64,000 bases of DNA from Saccharum officinarum (Eukaryota; Streptophyta; Magnoliopsida; Poales; Poaceae), in assembly GCA_020631735.1 (NCBI GenBank), contig CM036160.1:5626407-5690406 (forward strand), read 5' to 3'. The notes under the pieces were generated by a model. It was not told where the DNA came from. It saw only the letters and a program-made list of their open reading frames with translations, and searched no databases. Shown in pieces: positions 10,840 to 20,627 of the stretch. The first letter of the stretch is position 1. Every line of letters begins with the position of its first letter. Both the position numbers and the translations under genes were made by a program.

Positions 10840-11290
10840 GTAGGTTGTTATGGACGCTGTTGGGATCGAGAGGGGAGAGTCGAGGGGAGCGGCGGCGGAG
10901 CTACAGTACCCGCGGCGCTACCGTGCCCGCGGGTACTGTTCACGTGAGAGAGGCAGAGGAGCAGCGGCTAGGCTGTGAGGGGCGCTGGGAACGCCGGTCG
11001 CGGGGCTTCGCCCACGGCCGGCAAGAGAGAATGTTTTTCTTCTAATCTCTTGCTTGATTAGATTAATATATCTCCTCTCCTTATATAGAGAAGAGGTCTT
11101 ACTTGGCCCCTAAGCCAGCGACTAATTAACCCTAACGGGCTAAGACCCAATAGGCCCTTGACTCTTCTAACATAGGTTCTTACCCCCATTAAGCCAAATC
11201 ATTGCCTGTGATCCAAAGTTCATGTATCTAATATCTCATTATTACTGTTGTATGTTGAATATCCTGAACACGAAAGGGATATTTTTGCAG
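10840..11290 (+). other. Putative 5' UTR intron of gene 2
   Basis: Donor CAAAG|GTAGGTTG at 10839/10840; acceptor TTTTTGCAG ends at 11290, 14 bases before the ATG. Gene 3 has the same donor and acceptor context 123 bp apart; here the intron is 451 bp because of the insertion at 10858-11172. Confidence 0.6.
10858..11172 (+). mobile_element. Solo-LTR-like insertion in the gene 2 5' UTR intron
   Basis: The 315-bp block starts TGTTGGGATC and ends TTCTAACA, has a GC-rich first half, and carries TATATAGA near 11083. It is absent from gene 3, whose intron reads straight across. It is flanked by TAGGTTGTTA (10841-10850) and TAGGTTCTTA (11173-11182). A 10-bp near-repeat is longer than the usual 5-bp LTR duplication, so a Mutator-type element starting at 10851 is an alternative. 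Confidence 0.55.
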
Positions 11291-11304
11291 ATGCTTCAAT
11301 CCTA

Positions 11305-12726
11305 ATGGCGGAGATTGTTGGTTCTGCGGTCGTTCAGGAGTCAGTTAGCCAAATTGTATCTGGTCTGTTTCAAAAATATGAAGAGAAACAGAACTCAAAT
11401 GCGTTCCGAAACCTTGAGAGGCTAGAGATGGCACACATCAGGCTGGAGGCTATTCTTCAGACATCTGATAAGTGGGATATCACTGATACATCCTTGTTGC
11501 GTTGGCATAGGAAGCTTAAGTCTGCTGCTCAAGAGTGCGTTGACACACTGCACAAATGCAAGCAGAGAATCCAAGAAGACGAACACATACAGAAGGAAGT
11601 AAGTAATTTCCCCCTTCATAAGAGGGCTGTGCATGCTACCAGGTCATTTGTTTTTTCTATCTTTAACCATGACAACAACGACTTGAACAGATCTGTTGTT
11701 CAAAGATTTGAGTGGTTTGCTGATGGTGCTAGTGAGTTTTTGAGATTACTAGAGCATGGTGGCACGCCACGGTGTAACATGCCCTTTGACTCTCTTATCA
11801 GGCACCTACTTGCTGGCAAGATACTAAAGCATAGAATCATTAGGGCCAACAAGTGCCCTTTGTTTCTACTGTTGGCACCATTTATTAGTGCCGAGCATGG
11901 AATAGAAGGTAGGCTTTACTTCATGCAGAAAGATTCTAATGTGCCGGATGATGATTTTTACCTTATTATAGCGCTACAGCTTTCGGAGAGTACAGACATA
12001 GTTGGGGTTGCAATTCAGTGCTTAGAGCTGTTTGACCATCTTTTCAAGTCTACACTTGAAAATATTAGGAAAGAACTTATGCAACTACAGACTCAAGACT
12101 TCTTGTGGGTACCAAATTATGTTGATTCACACCAGCAAAAATTTTGGGACAATGTTCACAGATTTGGCACTCAATGGTTTCGCCCATACCCATTATGTTG
12201 CAAGGAGCATGATAAGCACAAGCTCTGTAATGGTTGCAAGCAAGACAAGTCATCTGGATTACCATTTGTTTCTCTAGGACCAGTAATTGAAGTAGGTCTG
12301 CGGTGCCAAGTGTCGCTCTCAGAGTGCAACAAACAGAAGGCCTCACTGTCTGAATATAGAATTTCTGTACGCGATCATCCATGTCTAAAAGCTGGAGTCC
12401 TCTTTGCACCACATGTCTCTTCAGAAGGCATGTTGCTTGCTGATAAGTTTCCTGCAATAAAGGCAATCTACAGTGAGGAGCAACATTTTTTGCATACTGT
12501 CTTTACCTTGGGACAACTTGAGGAGGTCATGCTGCCAAAAGCAATAGATTACTTCTGCCAGAATGAGGAAGCTACAGTCTACCAAATTCTTTGGAGGTCT
12601 AGGCATGGCACTGCATACATTCAGGTTGAGAGAGCAAGCATGTTCATGCCAAGCACACGACAAACGTTTCGTGGATCTAAGAGAAGGAAGCTGTTGCACG
12701 GACAGGATGAGTGTTGGAGTGTGTAA
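11305..12726 (+). CDS. Gene 2: Rx_N/NLR-N-terminus-like protein without NB-ARC, C-terminally frameshifted
   Basis: 473 codons from the ATG at 11305. That start is preferred over the in-frame ATG at 11248 because it lies just after the intron acceptor and begins MAEIVGSAVVQESVSQIVSG, shared with gene 3. Residues 1-100 are helix-rich and coiled-coil-like (FRNLERLEMAHIRLEAIL, then WHRKLKSAAQECVDTLHKCK). Later blocks RFEWFADGASEFLRLLE, AEHGIEGRLYF and QWFRPYPLCCKEH are shared by all three genes. No nucleotide-binding motifs are present. About 50 residues before the expected end, a 1-bp deletion relative to gene 3 (near 12710) shifts the frame to a stop at 12724. The product may still fold, as only the tail is lost. 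Biochemical role unknown. Confidence 0.75.
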   Translation: MAEIVGSAVVQESVSQIVSGLFQKYEEKQNSNAFRNLERLEMAHIRLEAILQTSDKWDITDTSLLRWHRKLKSAAQECVDTLHKCKQRIQEDEHIQKEVSNFPLHKRAVHATRSFVFSIFNHDNNDLNRSVVQRFEWFADGASEFLRLLEHGGTPRCNMPFDSLIRHLLAGKILKHRIIRANKCPLFLLLAPFISAEHGIEGRLYFMQKDSNVPDDDFYLIIALQLSESTDIVGVAIQCLELFDHLFKSTLENIRKELMQLQTQDFLWVPNYVDSHQQKFWDNVHRFGTQWFRPYPLCCKEHDKHKLCNGCKQDKSSGLPFVSLGPVIEVGLRCQVSLSECNKQKASLSEYRISVRDHPCLKAGVLFAPHVSSEGMLLADKFPAIKAIYSEEQHFLHTVFTLGQLEEVMLPKAIDYFCQNEEATVYQILWRSRHGTAYIQVERASMFMPSTRQTFRGSKRRKLLHGQDECWSV

Positions 12727-12840
12727 CATATAGTGCCTCTCGATTCATCGAGTTATGGTCTACATATGCACCCATCCAACTACATGGCTCGATCATGGAC
12801 TGGTATGAGGAAATAAAGGAAAACACAAGCAGCACATCAC
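12711..12840 (+). pseudogene. Out-of-frame C-terminal tail of gene 2
   Basis: In the +1 frame the sequence reads SASRFIELW then GSIMDWYEEIKE, matching the gene 3 C-terminus (SRFLDLW, GSIMDWYQEVKE). A further one-base loss in an A run near 12815 disturbs the last residues. It confirms that the gene 2 stop at 12724 is secondary. Confidence 0.75.
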
Positions 12841-13590
12841 TGCCGCCTGAAATTCTTGATCACATATGTACCATGTATCCATCAGCGAAAGATGGAGAAA
12901 CCATTAAAGAATGGAGTGTTCCATAAAAATATAGAAGGGTGGATTTTCTGATCATGACCAAGAACAAATTTGTCAAAACAACAGATTGAGTATATTTTCA
13001 GATCTTGATTTTGGAATAGATGTTCCGACTACAGGGTCAAGACAAAACATAGAAGCAGAGCTACAGCACAGAGGAATTTATGTGTTACTCACTAACTAGC
13101 AACTTCTGTATAATGTTGGTCTCAGTGGAGAACCCTGTTCTGAATTAGGAATGTATGTGAGCATTCTGTATCGTGGTGCTTATATATTAATCATGATCTT
13201 ATAGTGGCTGTCCCATGGTTACAGAATTGCATCGTACAAATAAGTATAAGATGCAACTGCATTTTAACTACCGTTTTTGTGTGTAATCACATAGTATTGT
13301 TACCTACTACATTCAAGAAACTAAACATTAATTTTTTTATATGTTTATTACTTATGAGTTATTCCTCATTATTGAATCCAGCAAGTTTTACTTTGATGAG
13401 AAACTGTCAAGTCTATATTCTCATGTCTCCTAGGCATAGATTTGGCACTGGGAAGGCGGGATGAGGGAGCTCTTTTACAATTGTGGGAAAAGGTACTACA
13501 GTACTTCTAGATACTTTCATTTTTTCTATTTTCTAGTCATTTAATTGTAGAAGATTATTTACAAAAATAAATTTTTATATTATTAAGGGT
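12841..13590 (+). other. Gene 2 3' flank, duplicated after gene 3 at 49420-49880
   Basis: Words such as GTATATTTTCAGATCTTG, CTACAGGGTC and GAATTAGGAATGTATGTGAG recur in order downstream of gene 3, but there 9 kb away because of the copia element at 40456-49414. This marks the duplication unit as gene plus both flanks. No further gene is seen; the open frame at 13204-13464 lies in AT-rich DNA. Confidence 0.7.
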
Positions 13591-13593
13591 GTA

Positions 13594-13911
13594 TTGGTAA
13601 TTATTTGCTACATGCTCTGCAGACCGATCTTGCCGTCCCTAGGCGGCATCGCCATGCTGACACTGCTAGACGTGTCACTCACCGGTGCAGCTCATCAACA
13701 GCTCAAGCCCTTGAAGATCTCGCTCAACAACAACCAGCCAGTGTCACCTGAACTCGGCAGTTTAGTGTCCCTCAACGCGCGGTCAAGAACTCCACCGATC
13801 TGGTTAGCCGAGCGGTCAAGAATGGCAAGGCCCGGGCTGCCTGCGCAGGATGACGCAGGATCATGGCAAGGTCGAGGATCTAGTGGCCTGCAAGCCCGAG
13901 CTTCGATGTAA
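13594..13911 (+). pseudogene. Possible leucine-rich-repeat gene fragment
   Basis: The frame contains LTLLDVSLTG and, about 25 residues on, NNNQPVSPELGSLVSLN, which resemble consecutive plant receptor-kinase LRR units. No start, signal peptide or further repeats are seen, and the frame becomes low-information after about 13790. A captured or relic exon is plausible; chance similarity is possible. Confidence 0.3.
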
Positions 13912-14000
13912 ATCGCCTTGCCTTGCCGGAGTGCGAACTGCAAACAAGAGGCACGTATGTAAGTCGCCTTGCCTTGCCGGAGTTGAACAAGAGGCATACA
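13907..14000. repeat. Two-copy ~50-bp direct repeat
   Basis: TCGCCTTGCCTTGCCGGAGT occurs twice, about 50 bases apart (near 13914 and 13964), with AACAAGAGGCA following each copy. Confidence 0.8.
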
Positions 14001-14225
14001 CACCTCTTCCTTGAATAGTTGCAGAAGAGGGGCGTGGCCAGCACGGCACCAGGACCGGTGCCCGTGTGCACGAAGGCCTTGTTGGAGCAGCGCATGAGTC
14101 CACTGCTCCTCGGCTGCCCTGTACCGTGGCTTCCGGGGATGCGTGGGTGGAGACGGCTGCAGGTCCAGCAATGCGGATGGCAAATTCCAATTTTACCCTC
14201 AAGGAAGATTATGCACTTATTTTAG

Positions 14226-14524
14226 TACTGGCCTTATCTCTAACAACAACATCAAAAATACAACACCCATTCAACATTTGGGTAGCGCTACAGACAAATG
14301 TTTCAATACCTATTCGGTATCTTCTCCAACAACAGAACTCAAAAGAGAATCATTTCTGTAAATGGGGCTCCAGGAAAGAGGATGCTCGTATTTGGGTTGT
14401 GCCTCTCAGGCAACCCAAAATGGGTCACCTGTATAGGTACTCTGTTAGAGGCCAATTTTAGGTCTCTTGCTAGCCATTTTAGATTTGGATGTCCATATAG
14501 ATCACTTGTTAGAGACAGTCTTAT
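14226..14524. mobile_element. Possible MITE
   Basis: CTGGCCTTATCTCTAACAA at the left is matched in inverted form by CTTGTTAGAGACAGTCTT at the right, about 300 bp apart. Target duplication not recognised. Open frames inside are not gene-like. Confidence 0.4.
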
Positions 14525-14930
14525 ACTAATCTTGATATCGTCCCTACTTTTTTAAGTACTTCTAAGTACTTACTTCTATGATTATAAATGATATTATTCT
14601 AACTTTTCTCATCATGTTGTCGTAAAGTACACATACATGCAAGAAATTAAAGCAGCCTAGTTAAGAAACTAATGTACCACTAAACTAGTATTTTTTAACT
14701 TTTGTTAATTGAAATAAATGAATTATATTAACATTTCAACCGTTACTGTTTATGCATGTAAACTTGATCCCATATACTAAATAAAAATGTAATGAATGTT
14801 GAAAATAATAAAAACTAATACCAGACCCTAGTTCTATATCCAGATATAGATGCAAACCAATCCCTGCATAAATACTATTAAATAGACCACTAAAATGAAC
14901 ATATGGCCGCTATATTATAGCATCTCCAAT
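14525..14930. other. AT-rich intergenic, nothing recognised
   Basis: Mostly A/T runs, with no open frame or inverted-repeat pair that I could support. Confidence 0.4.
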
Positions 14931-15157
14931 TAGGGATGAAAACGGAACAGAAATATTCCGAATTGACCGTTTTCGTTTTCTATATTGTGAACCGTTTTTT
15001 AACATGAAAAATTGTCAGTTTCAATTGGTTTCACAACCATTTTTAACCATTTTTTGTACTATTTAATTGCTAAATGTAGAAATATCCCGAACCGACCGCT
15101 TTCGTTTTTCTATATCGTAAGTCCGTTTTCGACCGTTTCCGACCGTTTTCATCCTTA
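14931..15157. mobile_element. hAT-type MITE with 8-bp target duplication
   Basis: Ends TAGGGATGAAAACGG and (minus strand) TAAGGATGAAAACGG; flanked by perfect TCTCCAAT at 14923-14930 and 15158-15165. 227 bp with many CCGTTTTCG-like words. The 8-bp duplication and terminal sequence fit hAT. Confidence 0.88.
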
Positions 15158-15373
15158 TCTCCAATAGTACTTAAAAAATTCTTCCCAACCATTGAGTTTT
15201 CCATGTCGCCAAAAAGTATTGGAAGCACCAAAGATGAGTTTCTCCAACAGTTTGCAAAAAAAAAAACACTCCTAAAAATTAAAAAAATAGATGCAATGGC
15301 ATTTTTGTGAATAGAGGCATCTTCTTCCTAAGAAGAAGGTACAGCCGCGAGGGAGAAGCGGCGCGGGAGCAGA

Positions 15374-15846
15374 TGAAAGGTCCTAATGGCCAGAGGGGGT
15401 GAATAGCCTATTGAAAATTTCTACAACAACACTTAAGCTAAATGGTTAGACAATTAAACGGTTAAGCGAGTGTTGCACTAGCTTTCTCAAAAAGCAAGCC
15501 TCCTATCCACAATTCTAGTTACTATGATCCAGTGGCGGAGCCAGAAACTATGGATAGGGGGGCCGGTCGAAGAGTTTCAACCATAAAATAACTGAGTGTA
15601 GCTTATTTATTTGGATTTTTGCACTATGGATAGGCTCATCCAAAGATAAAATGCAAATTATGTGATTTTGTTGTCCAGAAGTCATCAAAAAAATATATGA
15701 CAAAGCTTCTATTATATCTTTCTAATATGGATTATTGAATTATATATTACCTAAAAAAAATTGCTGTGATGTGGGGGGGCGTGGCCCCTGCCTGCCCCCT
15801 GGCTCCGCCAGTGCTATGATCTCTAATTCACACACAAGAGGCTATG
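15374..15846 (-). mobile_element. Copia-like LTR fragment, left part (split by the 14.7-kb element)
   Basis: It starts TGAAAGGTCCTAATGG and carries AGGGGGTGAATAG, the same layout as the left edge of the copia LTRs at 40456 and 47812 (TGAAAGGATCAAG, GGGGGTGAATTGGG). The sequence resumes after the inserted element at 30525. By analogy with the complete copy the element lies on the minus strand. No internal copia region accompanies it. Confidence 0.55.
15530..15813. mobile_element. hAT-type MITE with 8-bp target duplication
   Basis: Ends CAGTGGCGGAGCCAG and (minus strand) CACTGGCGGAGCCAG; flanked by perfect CTATGATC at 15522-15529 and 15814-15821. It lies within the copia-like LTR fragment. Confidence 0.9.
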
Positions 15847-18800
15847 TGTAACACCCCTGGGTGTTAAGCATGCATTAGCATTTCAAAGCATAAAGCATTC
15901 AGCATCATTTCATGACTAGCATTGCATGAAATATAACTCTTTTAAATTTAAACTTGAAAAGCAAATAATTAGAACCCTAACTTTGATGTAAGTGCCAAAA
16001 AGGTAGTATACTTTTGGGTATTAGCAATTTTAAATAATCCAGAATAAATTAACATGATTTTTGGAGCAATTCTTGAATCCAAGTTTTTCTCAAATTTTGT
16101 TTTAAAAATATTCTAAACAAATAAATTTTTGATTAACAATTTAGCTTTAAATCCTAAATTCAAAATCTATTGAGAATTTTAAAAAGTGCCCTACATGAAA
16201 GTTGTAGAGAATTAAATTTTGAACAACTTTTATTTTGGGCAAAAGTTCTAAAAACTTATTTTTCATCTTCAAATTCAAATTTGAAACAAATATAGAAATC
16301 AGAAAATTTTATTTATAAAAGAAAAATCGGTTTTTCACTTTAGTGGGCCGCGGCCTCCCTTTCGGCCCAGCAGCGCTGGCAGCACGGCCCGCGCCCCGCG
16401 CCGGCTTCTCCCGCGCGCGACGCCGTGGCGCCGCAGCAGGACTCGGCCGCCGCGTGGTCGAGCGACGGCGACGTCGCGCGACACGCGCCCCGGTGGCCCC
16501 CGCGTCCCCCGCGCCCGCTTACCCCCTCCACGCGCTCGCCCGTCTCGGCTGCTCCCTCCATTCCCTCCTCTCGCTCCGCAGCAGCTCGCCAGCAGCAGCC
16601 GCGCCATTGCCGGCTCCCGGAGCTCCGCCACCGCCGTTGACCGCTACCGCCGCGCCCGCGTCCGATTCCTTGCGGCCATTGCTCCGCCTCCCTTCGCTCT
16701 ACCTCGTGCTCCCTCCAGCGGTCGCCTTTGTCAAGGTGAGGAGGCCAATTTTGGCCGGCCGCTCTTCACCGCCGCTCGCCGGAGTTCGTGGCTACGACAA
16801 TCTCCCCGTTCCACCCCTCCTTCTTCCTGCCTCTCGCGGTCAGCAGTTTCGCCTCCCTCCCGTGAAGCCGTAGAGCCTCCGTGCCCGCCTTGCCATGGCC
16901 GGAGTCGAGCTCCCGCCGATGAGCCGCACCGTCGTGCAGCCATGCGCGTCGGCGAGCTCGCTCCGGTAGGCCACCCGGCCAAGACCGAGCACCGGTCGGT
17001 GCGGCTCATTGTGCTGAGCACACTGGTGCCGCCAGCGCCGCACGTGGGCTCGCCGCCGGTGAGCTTCGGCCGGCGATGCCCCTGCTGGCCTCCCCTCCGG
17101 CTGACCTGTGGGTCCCGCTTGACTCCTGGGCCCGCCTGTCTGTCTCGGTGTTTTGGTTCGGTGTGTAGCAGCGGGGTGCACGTAGCGTTAAAGGCCGGAT
17201 AGACTTTTAGTTTTAAAGAAAATGATTTTCAGAAATGTTGAAAAGGCTTTCAAAAATCATATCTCCAGATTTATAACTCCAAAAATTATGAAACAAATTT
17301 TGTAATGTTCCTCTTGAATAGATCTACAGGTTAAAAATAGCTCATGTTAATTTTGTGACACTTTTCTGTGCAAATTTATTTAATTGCTATAAATGCTGAT
17401 ATCTTAGAAAATATATAGTAAATAAAATAATGAAGGGAAAAATGTGATTCTTGTTGCTTTAATCTTTATTAGTGATGTACTTTTTAGGAAAAATACTTGT
17501 GAAGTATGTTCTGTGAAAGATTTTTGAGGTGTAGTACAAATGCTTTTAATTGATAATCTTTGTTATTTTTAGTAGAAAGCTAAATTTGTATAGAACATAC
17601 ATGTGATAATTTTTGTAGTATGTTAGTTTACTGTTAGTAACATAGAAAAAATATGAAATCTGTTGTTTGATACTTTTTCTAGTACAAAATAATTTCATGC
17701 TCATATTTAGGCTATAACTTGTTTATTTTGTATAGATAGTTTTACATATTCAATTCTCATGAAATTTTGGTAGTAGGTTATTTAGAGTAAGGGTAAGGTA
17801 CTGTAATTTTTGTAGATTTTTATCTATACCAGAAATATGTGTTGCTGTGTAACCCTAGTTAAATAGGAAATAAAAGATTATTCTTTATGAGAAATTAAGA
17901 GAAATAAAATATGTTTGGTGTATCTTTAAAGCATCATTAAGCCTTGCTGATGTTGTGGTTGAGTTAGGTTAGTAAGCTTTGGTAGCTTTGGTTCACTTGT
18001 ATGTGTAGATGATAGGCTAACTAATAGAAGAATAAGGTGCATGTTTTAGGGTATATGTTCTTGGATGACGTGGACTACCTTGTAGAAGAAATAGTTATAT
18101 TCAAACTGCTCATTCCATGTGCTCATCTGCATCTCATGTCATCAAAGCACTCCACCACAATCCGATGCATCATTCGCATGTTTACTTATGCACTTGCATC
18201 ATATAGGATCGCAGGAAGAGTCGCAGGTAGCAGTACAGGAGGAGCAGGCTTGGACGGATCAGCAGGAGCCCCAGGCACAGGAGGTGCCCGAGGAGGAAGA
18301 GTCAGGCGAGGAGCTGCCAGAGTGCGTCGACCACCATCCTAGCTCGTCCGAAAGAGGCAAGCCCCGGAGCATTTTAAGTCTCCTATTTTATAAAAGTTGT
18401 TCCTTACTACATAAACTATAGTTATATATAGTTGCATTAAGTTATAGGAGTTGAGTGAAACCGTTGTTGCATTATTACCTTGGCTGCCGGATTATCTTTC
18501 ACCCTGTTAGGTCAGGATCGAGTAAATTGCTTAGCCATGCTTAGACCGGTAGAAGTCGGGTGATTTCCTGTCACCTGCGAGTTATAGGTGGATACCGGGT
18601 TATGGTTAGCTGTAATTATGATCATAAAAAGTAACCAAGTGTTGATGGATAAACGAAGACTGGGCGGAGTCTTATAGGGTTTTGGACTATAGTGATTCCG
18701 TCTGTGTCGATTGAGGACCGATCGTTGCCCGTCCCTCTTGTCATGTTGAACGCATGCCTCACATTTAGCTGGCCGAATAAAGTACCTTTCGACCGCGAAG

Positions 18801-19841
18801 CTAGTGACACTTTTTCGAGCCGGGATAAACTCGGGTTGGCAGAATGGTGTTGAAGGGGGTGTAACGGGGACGCGAAGAGTGAGCCCAAGGTGCGTCCTGG
18901 CAGTCGGGCGGTCCCTGGGTAGTGCGATCCATGATTGTTATCCCGTGGCTTCTTGGAAAGTGTCATTGGTGATCTACGCGACCCTGATGGGGGGAAGCAG
19001 GGTTTGTGTCAGGAATAAATCTCCAGCTGGATAGGAATTCGATTCGAATCGCCGTCGCTCCCGGTTAGTGAGCACTTGACTCAAGCTATGGCATCTTAGT
19101 AACATTAATGGAACACTGATGGTTAAGTGAATGATGTTGGAAATGCTAAACCTGATATGGTAATCTAGATTGTTAATGATGAATCAAGTGATTGTTTTAG
19201 CAATAGGTGCTTACCTAGCTGGAATAGGTTATACTAAAAGTGATGCAAAAAGTACTGGTATAGTTTTTCATAACAACTTATGCTTTTCGCAAATGAGTCA
19301 AGCCAGTCCAATCTATAAAGCCTTGTATGATCCTTGGTGTCCTTTATTTCTTGTTTATGACGGGTAAGTCTAGCTGAGTACATTCTCGTACTTAGGGCGT
19401 TGTTCCCATTGTTGTTGCAGATGGTCAGATGTACTATGGGTACTGCTCCAACTGTCTGTATCCGGCGATGGGCGACAATTAGGACCTTGGGCAAGGGTCA
19501 CTCTGTTCGTCTTATCTAATGCTTTTGTAGACCATGACTATCTACTGGCACTGTATTTGAACTAAGTGTGTGTAAAACTACTTGCTTCCGCTATGTTATT
19601 TTGAACTATGTTGTAATAACTTTTATTTCGAACTCCGATGTACTCCACTTTTATTGTGAACTCTATGTATCATGTGAACTGTGGCTGCTAAATCAGTACG
19701 ATCTTGGTTGTATGTTGGTTGGTTTGAAATCCCTCGTGATTTCACGGAATCTCGGGTTGTACGGGTTTAAGTTTGATAAATTAACCGCCTCGGTGGAAGA
19801 TTTTCTTACTTAATCTCGTATAATTACGTTGATCCGTTACA
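15847..19841 (+). repeat. 5' LTR of the 14.7-kb chromodomain element
   Basis: 3,995 bp, pairs with 26512-30524. A TATA-like TTATAAAAG lies near 16313, followed by a GC-rich ~850-bp island (16340-17200) and then ~1 kb of AT-rich DNA. A strong splice-donor-like CAAG|GTGAGG occurs at 16735. The island opens frames on both strands in both LTRs, a composition effect; I do not call them genes. An acidic, glutamate/glutamine-rich frame lies at 18119-18421. Confidence 0.93.
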
Positions 19842-19860
19842 ACTGGCATCGGAGCATGGT
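19842..19860 (+). promoter_or_regulatory. Primer-binding site of the chromodomain element
   Basis: ACTGGCATCGGAGCATGG directly follows the 5' LTR and resembles the initiator-Met tRNA complement TGGTATCAGAGC with two changes. Confidence 0.75.
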
Positions 19861-20627
19861 TTAGCATGTTACTGTTCACATGGGTATTTAAAAACAAAAC
19901 TGTGTTTTTAACTAAGCTTTTAAATTTAAGAGTGTGCCAGTGGTCATATCCTTTATGCCCAATAAAGACTCTAGGTGGCTTAATTAAGTACTAACTTGGG
20001 GGTTTGCATCATATTTTAAATTTCGTCGCTCATACGGCGTGCTATTGTATGAGTGCCATTCAATTGAGTGGTAATGTATGGATCAATTCCCTCTACGCCC
20101 TGGTAAGTGAGAGTTGTGAGAGCATGGTCGGATACACTGCCGATCTAGGGGAGTGCTTATGTGATACCGAAATACTTACGTGCCATGCGCATGTTCGTAT
20201 GAGGGTATTCAAATGGTGGGGACTTCCGTCATGCGGTGACGATGCCGTCAATAGGACGATGATTCGGGTAGTTGTTACCGTTATACTCGTATCTGGGGAT
20301 GCGTGTAGAGCGAGTAACTTACTTTACTGCTTTCTTGCATATTTTCATACTGTGAGGTTTGGGCTGAAGTGACTTTCTGCAGGTACATAACAACGCTTTC
20401 GAGTAGTACGTATTAGTTACGTTACAAGAGATCGTTGTATGCCACCGTTTATTCCGTTAGTAGTTATTAGTTTTCTAAGTTTGTGAGGACGTATGGAACG
20501 TGCATGTATCATGTTGTGCATTTCATTCATGGCATTGTTCCTCCCCTTATAAGTTGATTATCTCATTTCGATAAAAATGCCAACTTAAAAAATCTGTTCT
20601 CACCACGGTAATAAAATTTGGCTACAG
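19861..20627 (+). other. Untranslated leader of the chromodomain element
   Basis: No domain recognised; a 122-codon frame at 20004-20372 has no recognisable motif. The leader contains TTCTGCAG|GTACATAAC near 20383, usable as an acceptor or donor, and ends with GGCTACAG directly before the ATG at 20628. Confidence 0.5.

Noticed and set aside
10841..11182. Calling 10858-11172 a certain LTR insertion
   Set aside because: The flanking near-repeat is 10 bp, not 5 bp, so a Mutator-type element remains possible.
16343..16873. 176-codon frame in the GC-rich part of the long LTR, also at 27008-27553
   Set aside because: Frames open on both strands, low-complexity Ala/Pro/Arg, no ATG at the frame start, and an indel between the two LTR copies; explained by base composition of an LTR leader.
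20004..20372. 122-codon frame before the H3-mimic ORF
   Set aside because: No motif, irregular composition, lies in the untranslated leader.
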